Assembly (NCBI GenBank): GCA_050743625.1
Contig: JBOGED010000228.1
Coordinates: 1 to 12,032, forward strand
DNA: 12,032 nucleotides
Reading direction: 5' to 3'
Source: JBOGED01 sp050743625
Lineage (GTDB): Bacteria > Actinomycetota > Nitriliruptoria > Euzebyales > Egibacteraceae
This document shows, one piece after another, positions 1 to 6,729 of this stretch. The notes beneath the pieces are model-generated. The model was not told where the DNA came from and ran no database searches. It was given only the letters and a program-made list of their open reading frames with translations. A program made the position numbers and the translations under genes. Positions within the stretch are counted from its first letter, which is position 1; the number at the start of each line of letters is the position of its first letter.

Positions 1-2
1 CA

Positions 3-143
3 TGCCTCGCACGCTCGTCGGGCCGGGGCGAAGCCCCGCTAGGCGTGAAAGCGGCGAGTTTGCTCCAGACGTTGCGACTTCTAGGCCGCCAACTGCTCGC
101 CGGCTCTGGCCTTTACGCCCGGTTGTGGGACGCCTCCCGGTGA
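3..143 (+). pseudogene. 3' tail of a decayed ABC exporter ATPase gene
   Basis: The frame ending at the TGA at 141-143 closes with GRQLLAGSGLYARLWDASR (from about 84). This is the usual C-terminal pattern of ABC exporter subunits with fused membrane and ATPase domains (H-x-x-LLA...GLYARLW). Upstream of about 81 the frame is open to the window edge but shows no ABC motif, so either the similarity is broken by a shift or only the tail survives. A related tail occurs at about 1217-1284. The assignment rests on about 19 residues and is tentative. Confidence 0.4.
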
Positions 144-154
144 GGAACTCCAGC

Positions 155-487
155 TCAGGCTGCTGGCCAGTCGAGGACGACCCGCTCCGTGCCACCGCCG
201 AATGCCGCCGTGATCTCTAGCCGTCCGCCGATCGCGTCGAGGTAGCGCGCGAGCAGGTCGATGGTCGCCACCGCACCATGTTCGATGTGGCTGACCCGCG
301 CCTTCGAAACACCCATACGTTCGGCCACGTCGACCTGCCTCAACCCAGCCCGCTTACGCATCTCGACGAGCCGTTGAAGCGCTAGTTCCCGGCGCAATTG
401 CTCGGCCCGCTGCGCCCGCTCGCCGGTGCTGCCGAGCGCATCGGCCAACTCGTCCCGGACAGCGTCCCAAGTGTGCCACTCGCTCAT
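155..487 (-). CDS. Xre/Cro-type HTH antitoxin (HigA-like)
   Basis: This 110-residue protein is the likely antitoxin of the pair. The middle (about residues 40-80) is a helix-turn-helix of the Xre/Cro class: RKRAGLRQVDVAERMGVSKA, then RVSHIEHG and a helix with LLARYLDAIGG. It should bind and neutralise the toxin encoded just upstream and repress the shared promoter. ATG 487 is chosen because its first bases overlap the toxin stop codon (ATGA) and AGGAGG lies 7 nt upstream (500-495, inside the toxin gene). The longer reading from 553 would run back into the toxin gene and has no such support. The toxin-first gene order is that of HigBA systems rather than RelBE. Its 3' end is convergent with the exporter tail that stops at 143. 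Family call is firm; autoregulation is inferred. Confidence 0.85.
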   Translation of the reverse strand: MSEWHTWDAVRDELADALGSTGERAQRAEQLRRELALQRLVEMRKRAGLRQVDVAERMGVSKARVSHIEHGAVATIDLLARYLDAIGGRLEITAAFGGGTERVVLDWPAA

Positions 488-843
488 GAGCCGGCCTCCT
501 TCGTCCATTCTCTGTACCGCCGCTCGGCGAGGGGTATCGCGCTGGCGTACCAACGTTTCCAGTTACCTGCTTTATCCCCGGCGACCAGCAGGACCGCGTT
601 GCTGCCCGGGTCGAAGGCGAACAGGATGCGAATCTCGGTGGTCCGGGTCGAACCCGGCCGCAACTCCTTCAGATGGTGCAGACTCGAACCCTTCACCCGG
701 TCGACAAATGGCCGGCCCAAAGTCGGCCCTTCGACCGCAAGCAGGTCCAGGGTGTCGCTGATCTGTCGGAGGGTGTCCCTGTCCATGCGGCGAAGCTCGT
801 GGAGCCATTGCCGCACCTCGCTAACCATCACGATCGTCCACAC
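484..843 (-). CDS. RelE/ParE-superfamily toxin, Gp49/HigB-like
   Basis: This 119-residue protein matches the phage Gp49-like (HigB) branch of the RelE/ParE toxins, usually ribosome-dependent mRNA endonucleases. The characteristic central and C-terminal blocks are visible: LKELRPGSTRTTEIRILFAF (about residues 58-77), then VLLVAGDKAGNWKRWY and a charged helical tail IPLAERRYREWTKE. Family members typically begin with a W-x-I/V-V-x-x-x-EV motif and are 105-120 residues long, which supports GTG 843 (MWTIVMVSEV) over the internal ATG at 828. A -10-like TATACT ends 6 nt before this GTG, so the message may be leaderless. It overlaps its antitoxin by ATGA. The reading frame is complete, unlike the remnants on either side. 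Substrate and mode of action are inferred from the family. Confidence 0.85.
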   Translation of the reverse strand: MWTIVMVSEVRQWLHELRRMDRDTLRQISDTLDLLAVEGPTLGRPFVDRVKGSSLHHLKELRPGSTRTTEIRILFAFDPGSNAVLLVAGDKAGNWKRWYASAIPLAERRYREWTKEAGS

Positions 844-849
844 TCAACG

Positions 850-875
850 AGTATACAATGTCGTTTACTTGACAA
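850..875 (-). promoter_or_regulatory. Promoter/operator of the toxin-antitoxin pair
   Basis: Read on the minus strand, TATACT (855-850) is a good -10 placed to start transcription at about the GTG codon at 843. TTGTCA (875-870) looks like a -35, but the spacing is only 14 nt, so it may not be used. The hexamer GTATAC (851-856, itself a palindrome) recurs as GTTTAC (863-868), 12 bp on; two related half-sites overlapping the promoter are a plausible binding site for the HTH antitoxin. Confidence 0.45.
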
Positions 876-877
876 TC

Positions 878-1020
878 GCGCGACTGCTGGGAGTGTGCCA
901 GTAGCTCGTGGAGATCGATCCCCCGCTTCAGCAGGGCGTTCCTTACCGTGTGATCAGGCGCCGACGTCGGCGACGAGCCGCGCGAGACGGGAACACGGCA
1001 CGAATGCCCGGATCTCGGCC
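878..1020 (-). pseudogene. Possible decayed HTH DNA-binding fragment
   Basis: The minus strand reads EIRAFVPCSRLARLVADVGA up to a stop at 954-956. It continues in the next frame as PDHTVRNALLKRGIDLHELL. Joined, VADVGAPDHTVRNALLKRGI resembles a helix-turn-helix (A-x3-G-x5-V-x2-AL). This suggests a frameshifted end of a DNA-binding protein, perhaps a recombinase or regulator. The second half stays open into the toxin promoter region. I do not recognise a family and the call is weak. Confidence 0.22.
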
Positions 1021-1049
1021 GGCGGGTAGGGGAGCGCCCCGGCCCCTGC

Positions 1050-1284
1050 GCTACCGACCATCCGCGATCGTAACGATCGTGCCGCCGAGTTGGGAGGCGA
1101 TGAGGCGGGCGTACGGCTCGACCCCGCCCGCCCGGATCTCCGAGCGGGCCGGCCCTCGCGCTGGCCGAGCACACGGTCGTGCTCATCACCCACCAGCTGA
1201 CCGAACGCGGCAACCACCGCCAACTGCTCGCCCGAGGATGGCCTCTACGCCCGGCTGTGGAGCGCTTCCCGCCATCGCCCTTGA
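1050..1284 (+). pseudogene. Decayed ABC exporter ATPase 3' end
   Basis: Three pieces in different frames line up with the end of an ABC exporter ATPase. First, DEAGVRLDPARPDLR from 1099 resembles a degenerate Walker B/D-loop (DEPT-x-x-LDP). Second, ALAEHTVVLITHQL from about 1158 is a typical H-loop region with the switch histidine. Third, HRQLLAR is followed by a shift and GLYARLWSASRHRP, stopping at 1282-1284. The Walker A, signature motif and membrane domain are not present, so this is a remnant. Its last part resembles the tail at 84-143 on the other side of the toxin-antitoxin pair. The TTGACC of the next operon's promoter overlaps its stop codon. Confidence 0.5.
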
Positions 1285-1309
1285 CCGCGAGAAAATCTCA
1301 GCAGATATT
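1281..1309 (+). promoter_or_regulatory. Housekeeping-type promoter of the ABC importer operon
   Basis: TTGACC (1281-1286, 5 of 6 to the -35 consensus) and GATATT (1304-1309, 4 of 6 to the -10) are separated by 17 bp, the ideal spacing. Transcription would begin near 1316, leaving a leader of roughly 110 nt before the binding-protein gene. The spacer holds a short inverted repeat, GAGA-AAA-TCTC (1289-1299), which could be an operator. No gene lies between 1285 and 1428. Confidence 0.5.
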
Positions 1310-1428
1310 AAGTCGCAGAAAGGTGCGGGTGTGAACGAACAACGAGCGCGGGTGAGAACTACATCGACGGCCTCGTCCCGTGGACAGGGTCACGCTCTCG
1401 ATGTCGCGGCATGCGAAGGGGTTTGACC

Positions 1429-2958
1429 GTGAGCTGGATTCGTTTGTGCGGGGCAGCCTTGGGCACTGTTGCCCTTCTCGTTGCCGGGTGCGGCTCGGCG
1501 CCGGCTCCGGCGAGCGCCGCGGAGGCGGCTGACCGCACGCTCGACGTGGCGTACGCGGGGTTGGAGACCGCCTTTCCGAACCCGGTCGCCGACGAGTTCC
1601 AGTCCTATTTCGGCAACGCCGAGTACCTGATGAGACCCGGGCCCGACGGCCAGGAGCCGTGGCTGGCCGAGTCGGTGGAGCAACCGGCGCCGGACCAGTG
1701 GAGGATCACCATGCGGCCGAGCCTGACCTTCCAAAGCGGGAAGCCGGTAACCGCAGAGGCCGTCAAGGAGTGGTTCGAGTTCGAGGCGGCCGGCGACCCC
1801 ACCATCAAGCTTCGGTTCGAGGGGTCGACGTTCGCCACCGAGGGCGACCGGGTGGTGCTGGTGAACACCCCGCAACCGATGAACGACCTGCCCACGGAGC
1901 TGGCCAACTACTCGCTGCAGTTCTACGACGTCGACGCGGTCAAGGCCGTTGGCGAGGACTACAGCAAACTGGCCGGCGTGGGCGCTTACACCGGGCCCTA
2001 CCAGATCAGCTCGATCAGCCCGCGGGAGTGGGTCTACACCGCCAACCCCAACTACTGGCAGGGTGCGCCCGCGCTGGACAAGATCGTGCTGAAGAACGTG
2101 CCCGATGGCCAGGCGGCCGTGCGGGCGATCCAGGCCGGAGAGGCCGACGTTCACGTCTTCGCCGACGTGACGCTGAAGCCCGTCGTCGACGTGATCCCCG
2201 GCCTGCACTACAACACCAGCGACGATGTGCAGGTCGAGGTGATCTCGCTCAACACCGCGCGGGGGCCTTTCGACGATCCCGCCGTCCGCAGGGCGCTCAG
2301 CCTGTCGATCGACCCGGTGGCGGTGTCGCAGAAAGCCACCTTCGGGCTCTTCCCGCCCACCCACGGCATGTTCCTGCCCAGCTCGCCGTTCGCGCTCGAC
2401 TGGACCCGCTTCGACGTGGCGGAGGCCAACCGCCTGTTGGACACTGCTGGGTGGGCCCGGGGCCCGGACGGCGTCCGGGAGAAGGATGGGACCAGGCTGG
2501 AAGCGGACCTGATCTCCTACAGTGAGACCCTCAACGCGCTGTCCATCCCGATCTCCGAGCAGGCCAAGGCGGCCGGCTTCGCGCTGACCCCCAAGCAGTT
2601 GGAGTACCAGGTCTGGCAGGAGATGTGGGAGGCCAAGAGCTACACGTTGAGCATGCTCAACGTCACCTACGGCATCAACGGCGACGCCGGTGAGCTGTGC
2701 AAGGCCTTCATCTCGACCGGCAGCTTCAACGGGGGCGTCTCCGACCCCGCGTTGGACGCCGAGTGCGGCAAGCTGGTTGCCGACCGCTCTCCGGCGACCA
2801 TCGCCGCCGTTCTCAGGCGTGTTCAGGAGATCAACGCCGAGAACGCGTACGTGCTCCCGGTCGTCGGGCGGGTCTCGGCATGGGTGACCAACGAGACCTG
2901 GAGTAACGCCCGCCCCGGCGCGCATTACATCCCGATCGACTACCAGACCCGGCCGTGA
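1429..2958 (+). CDS. Peptide/nickel-class ABC transporter substrate-binding lipoprotein
   Basis: This is a family 5 extracellular solute-binding protein (DppA/OppA/NikA class), 509 residues, close to the family norm. Residues 1-21 form a lipoprotein signal: MSWIR, a hydrophobic stretch and the lipobox LVAGC, with Cys21 the lipidated residue. Family features follow: SLTFQSGKPVTAEAVKEWFE, then NPNYWQGAPALDKIVLKNVP, AIQAGEADVHVF and VRRALSLSIDP. GTG 1429 is preferred because GAAGGGG lies 7 nt upstream (1415-1421); the ATG at 1411 has no visible ribosome site. It is the first gene of a five-gene operon and its stop overlaps the next start (GTGA, 2955-2958). The ligand cannot be read from sequence; di- or oligopeptides, a metal chelate or an opine are all possible. 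Confidence 0.9.
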   Translation: MSWIRLCGAALGTVALLVAGCGSAPAPASAAEAADRTLDVAYAGLETAFPNPVADEFQSYFGNAEYLMRPGPDGQEPWLAESVEQPAPDQWRITMRPSLTFQSGKPVTAEAVKEWFEFEAAGDPTIKLRFEGSTFATEGDRVVLVNTPQPMNDLPTELANYSLQFYDVDAVKAVGEDYSKLAGVGAYTGPYQISSISPREWVYTANPNYWQGAPALDKIVLKNVPDGQAAVRAIQAGEADVHVFADVTLKPVVDVIPGLHYNTSDDVQVEVISLNTARGPFDDPAVRRALSLSIDPVAVSQKATFGLFPPTHGMFLPSSPFALDWTRFDVAEANRLLDTAGWARGPDGVREKDGTRLEADLISYSETLNALSIPISEQAKAAGFALTPKQLEYQVWQEMWEAKSYTLSMLNVTYGINGDAGELCKAFISTGSFNGGVSDPALDAECGKLVADRSPATIAAVLRRVQEINAENAYVLPVVGRVSAWVTNETWSNARPGAHYIPIDYQTRP

Positions 2959-3932
2959 GGTGGGGGGCGTGCCGAGCGGCTCGGCGGCTGCGCGTCCTGG
3001 GCGCCCCGATCCTCCAGGCGATCGTCGCCATAGTGGCGGCCAGCGTCCTGGTGTTCCTGATGGTGCCGCTGTCCCCGGGCAGTCCGGCCGCGTCGGTGTT
3101 GGCCGTCCAGGGCCGCGAGGTGACCGCCGAGGCGATCGCCGCGAAGGAACGGGAGCTCGGCCTCGACCAGCCCCTGTACATCCAGTTCGGGCGCTGGTTC
3201 GGTGGGGTTGTCCAGGGTGACCTCGGCCGCTCGTACCGCACCCAGCAACGGGTCGGTGAGATGTTCGGCGCCCGGATCGGCCCTACCTTGCTGCTGGGCA
3301 CCGTGGCGCTGGCCCTCGCGCTGAGCGTCAGCGTCCTGCTCGCGCTGCTCGCCGCGGCCTGGCCGGACCGCTGGCCGGACCATCTCGCCCGGGCCGCCAT
3401 GCTGGGGATCGCCGGGATACCCAGCTTCGTGCTGGGGCTGCTCGTGCTGCAGTACCTCGTCGTGGCGCTCGGTGTCGGGACGGTGATCGCTGACGGCACC
3501 GTGCGGACGGTGTGGCTCCCGGCGGCGACACTGGCTGCGGTGGCGGTAGCCGGCTGGTCTCGCCCCCTGCGGGCGCTGCTGCTCGAGGCCACCACCGCGC
3601 CCTACACGGTGACCGCGGCGGCCCGCGGGTCCTCCCGCCCGCGCACTCTGGTCGTCCATGCCTTGCCCAACGCGCTCGTGCCGTTCCTGGGGCTGGTCGC
3701 GCTCGGCATCGGTGCGCTCATCGGTGGTACGGCGATCGTCGAGGTCGTCTACTCCTGGCCGGGGCTGGGGGCGCTGGTCGTGGAGTCGGTCAAGCAGCGC
3801 GACATCCCGGTGGTCCGGGCGTTCTTGCTGCTCGGGACGCTTGCCTATGTCTTGGGTAGCCTCACCGCAGACCTGCTCACCCGGGCGCTCGACCCGCGGC
3901 AGCGGCGCCCGACCGGGGTGGCGGCCCGATGA
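2955..3932 (+). CDS. ABC importer permease, DppB/OppB-like
   Basis: This 325-residue inner-membrane permease carries family hallmarks. An N-terminal membrane helix (about 17-38) is followed by the periplasmic motif GLDQPLYIQFGRWFGGVVQG (69-88) plus DLGRSY. Four to five further hydrophobic segments lie between about 108 and 308. The EAA coupling loop at about 212-242 (TAAARGSSRP, then HALPNALVP) docks on the ATPases, and ALDPR stands near the end. It would pair with the next gene to form the translocation channel. GTG 2955 overlaps the preceding stop by four bases with no clear ribosome site, consistent with translational coupling. Length and domain order are normal and the frame is intact. 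Confidence 0.9.
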   Translation: MRWGACRAARRLRVLGAPILQAIVAIVAASVLVFLMVPLSPGSPAASVLAVQGREVTAEAIAAKERELGLDQPLYIQFGRWFGGVVQGDLGRSYRTQQRVGEMFGARIGPTLLLGTVALALALSVSVLLALLAAAWPDRWPDHLARAAMLGIAGIPSFVLGLLVLQYLVVALGVGTVIADGTVRTVWLPAATLAAVAVAGWSRPLRALLLEATTAPYTVTAAARGSSRPRTLVVHALPNALVPFLGLVALGIGALIGGTAIVEVVYSWPGLGALVVESVKQRDIPVVRAFLLLGTLAYVLGSLTADLLTRALDPRQRRPTGVAAR

Positions 3933-4816
3933 GCCGGCGAGTCCTGGAGTTGATCGGAGTAAGCCGGGCTCCCCCGCCAGCCGCCGCCGAGTCCCTCCCG
4001 GCGGCGGGCGTGCTGGGCCGCGGCACCGGTCGGGCGGGCCTGGTCTTGCTGAGTGTGGTGCTCGGCTTCGTGCTGCTCGTCCCGGCGCTGTCCGGTGTCG
4101 ATCCGCTGGCCACCGATGGCCCCCAGCTCGCGCCGCCCAGCGCGGCCCACCCGTTCGGCACCGACCAGGGCGGCCGGGACGTGCTCGTGCGAGTCGCCGA
4201 CGGTGGTCTGCGCAGCATCGCCGCGTGCCTGGTGGTCATCGGTCTCGCGGCGGCGGTCGGGGCCGCGATCGGGCTGACGGCCGCGTTCGGTGGCCGGGTG
4301 CTCGACGCCGTGGCGATGCGGTCCGTTGACGTCGTCAACGGGATCCCACCCCTGATCATCCCGATCGCCGCCGTCGGCGTGCTCGGCCCGAGCTACCCGA
4401 ACCTGATCTTGGCCGTCACGCTGGCCTATGCGCCGTCCTACGCCCGGATCGTGCGCAACCTGGCCGGAACGGCGCGCTCCCGCGCCGACGTGCAGAGCGC
4501 CCGGCTGTTCGGCATCCGCACCCCGCGCATTGTGCTGGGGCACATCCTGCCGTCGCTGGCCAGCCAGCTGGTCGTGATCATCACGCTGGACCTCGGCTCG
4601 GTGATCGTCGCGCTCGCCAGCCTGTCGTTCCTCGGTTTCGGTGCACAGGCGCCCACGCCTGAGTGGGGTGTGCTGCTCGACGACGGTCAGACCTTCTACG
4701 CCGCCGCCCCGTGGTTGTTGGTCGCCCCGGCCGCGCTGCTGGTCCTGCTCGTCACCGCGCTCAGCCTGCTCGGCGAAGCGCTGCGGGACGGCCTCGAGGC
4801 TCGGGACCTGAGATGA
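3929..4816 (+). CDS. ABC importer permease, DppC/OppC-like
   Basis: This 295-residue second permease follows the DppC plan. A cytoplasmic N-terminus (rich in Pro/Ala) and a first membrane helix (about 36-54) precede the HPFGTDQGGRDVLVR block (74-88), a signature of this subfamily. More membrane segments follow. The EAA loop lies at about 186-209 (DVQSARLFGI, GHILPS), then LSFLGFGAQAPTPEWGVLL (232-250) and a C-terminal LLGEALRDGLEARDL. The start ATG overlaps the preceding stop (ATGA at 3929-3932) and the stop overlaps the next start. With the upstream permease it forms the heterodimeric channel for substrate delivered by the lipoprotein. The frame shows no disruption. Confidence 0.9.
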   Translation: MSRRVLELIGVSRAPPPAAAESLPAAGVLGRGTGRAGLVLLSVVLGFVLLVPALSGVDPLATDGPQLAPPSAAHPFGTDQGGRDVLVRVADGGLRSIAACLVVIGLAAAVGAAIGLTAAFGGRVLDAVAMRSVDVVNGIPPLIIPIAAVGVLGPSYPNLILAVTLAYAPSYARIVRNLAGTARSRADVQSARLFGIRTPRIVLGHILPSLASQLVVIITLDLGSVIVALASLSFLGFGAQAPTPEWGVLLDDGQTFYAAAPWLLVAPAALLVLLVTALSLLGEALRDGLEARDLR

Positions 4817-5730
4817 GCCCACCGCCGGTCTTGCGGATCGCGAGGCTGGACGTCCGGTACCGCGGCGGAGCCTGGGCGGCCCGCGACATCGATCTGGTGG
4901 CGGGCGGCGGTGAGGTTCTCGCGCTGGTCGGGGAATCGGGCTGCGGCAAGACGACGATCATCAAGGCCGTCCTGGGGCTGCTCCCGCCCGGCGCGACGGT
5001 GACCGGCTCGATCCGCATCAGCGGTGCCGAGATGGTCGGTGCGCCCGGGCGGGTCTTGCGGCGGTTGCGCGGCCCGCTGGTGGGCTACGTTGGGCAGAAC
5101 CCCTTCGCGGCCTGTGACCCGTTGCGCACGGTTGGCCACCACGTCGCGGAGGCCTGGACCGCTCATCGGCTGCGTCCCCCGGCCGGCGAGGTCCCCGCCC
5201 GGCTCGGCGCGCTCGGGATCCCCGACCCCGTTGCCCGCGCCCGGCTTCACCCGCACCAGTGGAGCGGAGGCATGCTGCAACGGGCGGCCACCGCCGCCGC
5301 GCAAGCGCATGAGCCCTCCTTGATCGTTGCCGACGAGCCCACCAGCGCGCTGGACGCCGAGCTCGCCGGAGTGACACTGCGGAGCCTGCGTCGGCGTGGC
5401 GCGGGGGTGTTGCTCGCCACGCATGACCTCGGGTTGGTCCGCGAGTACGCCGATGAGCTGGCGATCCTCTACGCCGGCCGGGTCGTCGAGTGCGGCCCGG
5501 TGGCTACGGTACTGGCTCGGCCGCGCCACCCCTATACGGCGGCGTTGCTGGCCGCGGTACCCCGTCCCGGCGCGGGGCTGCCTACTCCGCTGCCGGGAGC
5601 GCCACCGGGGCCCCGCACTGTCAGTCCCGGCTGCGCGTTCGCCGACCGCTGCCCGGCGGTGTTCGATCGGTGCCACCGGGAGCGGCCCGGGATGGAGGCC
5701 GGGGTGGCCTGTCACGCGGCCGAGCCATGA
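4813..5730 (+). CDS. ABC importer ATPase, DppD/OppD-like, with C-terminal four-Cys motif
   Basis: This 305-residue cytoplasmic ATPase powers import. Motifs in order: Walker A GESGCGKT (40-47), Q-loop Gln95 (YVGQNPF), signature WSGGMLQR (150-157), Walker B LIVADEPTSALD (170-181) and switch His204 (LATHD). The C-terminal oligopeptide-transporter extension follows (about 237-300), beginning HPYTAALL. It has four cysteines at 274, 280, 287 and 300 (C-x5-C-x6-C-x12-C). In mycobacterial DppD this region has been reported to hold an iron-sulfur cluster (from memory), so a cluster here is plausible but inferred. ATG 4813 overlaps the preceding stop (ATGA); a longer upstream reading would lie inside the permease gene and is rejected. 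Confidence 0.9.
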   Translation: MSPPPVLRIARLDVRYRGGAWAARDIDLVAGGGEVLALVGESGCGKTTIIKAVLGLLPPGATVTGSIRISGAEMVGAPGRVLRRLRGPLVGYVGQNPFAACDPLRTVGHHVAEAWTAHRLRPPAGEVPARLGALGIPDPVARARLHPHQWSGGMLQRAATAAAQAHEPSLIVADEPTSALDAELAGVTLRSLRRRGAGVLLATHDLGLVREYADELAILYAGRVVECGPVATVLARPRHPYTAALLAAVPRPGAGLPTPLPGAPPGPRTVSPGCAFADRCPAVFDRCHRERPGMEAGVACHAAEP

Positions 5731-6398
5731 ATGCTCCCTTGCTGGTCGCCGAGGGGCTCGCCCGCCGGTACCAGACCCGGGAGGGTGCGATCGAGGCAGT
5801 CGCGCACGCCGACCTGGAGGTGCGCCACCGCGAGATCATCGGGATCTCTGGGCGATCCGGGTCCGGCAAGAGCACGCTGTTGCGGCTACTCGCCGGGTTG
5901 GAGCCGCCGTCGGCGGGCCAGGTCCGCTACCTCGATCCGCCACGCCCCGGGCTCGTGGGCGCGATCTTCCAGGACCCGGTGGGTGCGCTGGACGCACGCT
6001 GGCCCATCGGCCGCAGCCTCGCCGAGCCGCTGACGGCCCCGCACCGCCGCCGGTCGCCCCGCCAGCAGCGCGCCGACACCGCGCGGGCCATGCTGGACCG
6101 GGTAGGACTCGACGCCGTCCCGCTGTTTGCGAAACCCCGCCGCCTCTCCGTCGGCCAACTCCAGCGCGTGGTCGTCGCCCGAGCGCTGCTGGCCGACCCG
6201 GCGCTGCTGCTCGCGGACGAGCCCACCTCGACGCTCGACGTCACCAACTCGGCCGGGATCCTCCACCTGCTGGCCGAGGCCGCAACCAGCGGCATCGCGA
6301 TCGTGATCGTCAGCCACGACACCGCGATGCTCGGGACGCTTTGTCACCGCCTGCTGATCATGGACCGCGGCCGGCTCACGGCCACCGGACCGCAGTGA
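5727..6398 (+). CDS. ABC importer ATPase, DppF/OppF-like, short form
   Basis: This 223-residue partner ATPase has Walker A GRSGSGKST (42-50), Q-loop Gln82 (IFQDPVGALD), Walker B LLLADEPTSTLD (160-171) and switch His197 (VSHD). The signature reads LSVGQLQR (140-147), with Val where Gly is usual (LSGGQ), so one ATP site may be weaker. It ends shortly after the core domain and lacks the oligopeptide C-terminal extension of full-length DppF (about 320 residues); shorter versions are known in Nik-type systems. ATG 5727 overlaps the previous stop (ATGA); the next ATG at 5731 is in the wrong frame. It is the last gene of the operon, and a PIN-domain remnant begins directly after its stop. No frameshift is seen. 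Confidence 0.88.
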   Translation: MNAPLLVAEGLARRYQTREGAIEAVAHADLEVRHREIIGISGRSGSGKSTLLRLLAGLEPPSAGQVRYLDPPRPGLVGAIFQDPVGALDARWPIGRSLAEPLTAPHRRRSPRQQRADTARAMLDRVGLDAVPLFAKPRRLSVGQLQRVVVARALLADPALLLADEPTSTLDVTNSAGILHLLAEAATSGIAIVIVSHDTAMLGTLCHRLLIMDRGRLTATGPQ

Positions 6399-6399
6399 A

Positions 6400-6534
6400 G
6401 CATATGCCCTAAGTAACGCCGGGATCGCGAGGCCGGACGCGTCCGTCGTGATCTGCGCCGGCCACGCGGTGGTGACCAGCGACCCGCGTGACCTGGCCGC
6501 GCTCGACCCGAGGCTTCGGCTTGTGACCCTGTAG
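6400..6534 (+). pseudogene. C-terminal remnant of a PIN-domain (VapC-like) toxin
   Basis: In the frame ending at the TAG at 6532-6534 the sequence reads GIARPDASVVICAGHAVVTS, then DPRDLAALDPRLRLVTL. The block VVTSDPxDLxxL-x-PxLRLV is the usual end of VapC-type PIN ribonucleases, with the last conserved acidic residue in TSDP. Nothing upstream belongs to a PIN domain: the ABC ATPase stop is at 6396-6398. The gene was therefore cut off, perhaps when the ABC operon or its flank was joined here. No VapB antitoxin is visible. Confidence is moderate because only about 40 residues remain. Confidence 0.5.
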
Positions 6535-6540
6535 GTGAAC

Positions 6541-6556
6541 GCCACGACGACGTGGC
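6541..6556. terminator. Hairpin after the PIN remnant, possible terminator
   Basis: GCCACG-ACGA-CGTGGC is a perfect 6-bp stem with a 4-nt loop, in the gap between the ABC operon and the convergent YcaO genes. No T-tract follows, as is common for actinobacterial terminators, so this remains a candidate only. Confidence 0.3.
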
Positions 6557-6646
6557 GGTGGCTGACTGGCCGCGTGCGACGAACGGCAGGCCGGTAACGA
6601 GGCGCCGGCTACGCGGTTGCGACCGCCTCCCGACAGTGCCGGGTGG

Positions 6647-6669
6647 TTGCCACAGCAGGTTGCTGGCAA
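6647..6669. terminator. Bulged hairpin between convergent units
   Basis: TTGCCACAGCA (6647-6657), loop GGT and TGCTGGCAA (6661-6669) form a 9-bp stem with a 2-nt bulge. It lies about 60 bp past the end of the truncated YcaO gene and could stop transcription from either side. I see no gene in 6535-6729. Confidence 0.25.
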
Positions 6670-6729
6670 GCCGCCGTGAGCCGACCGCTCCTGCGGCACC
6701 CCAACTGGCCGGCACTGGCGCAACTGACT

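Noticed and set aside
25..37. GGGGC-GAA-GCCCC hairpin as a terminator
   Set aside because: It has no T-tract and lies upstream of, not after, the exporter tail; short GC hairpins are common in such DNA.
869..874. Perfect plus-strand TTGACA as a promoter
   Set aside because: No -10 element lies 16-18 bp downstream and no plus-strand gene starts there; the same bases are better explained in the minus-strand promoter region.
1390..2925. Long minus-strand open frame opposite the binding-protein gene
   Set aside because: It is a GC-bias shadow: rich in Arg, Gly, Val and His with no domain, while the plus strand has clear family 5 binding-protein motifs and a lipobox.
6535..6729. Possible RiPP precursor peptide between the ABC operon and the YcaO genes
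   Set aside because: The readings here (for example plus strand from 6552) are Arg/Pro-rich, have no ribosome site and no leader-plus-Cys/Ser/Thr core pattern.
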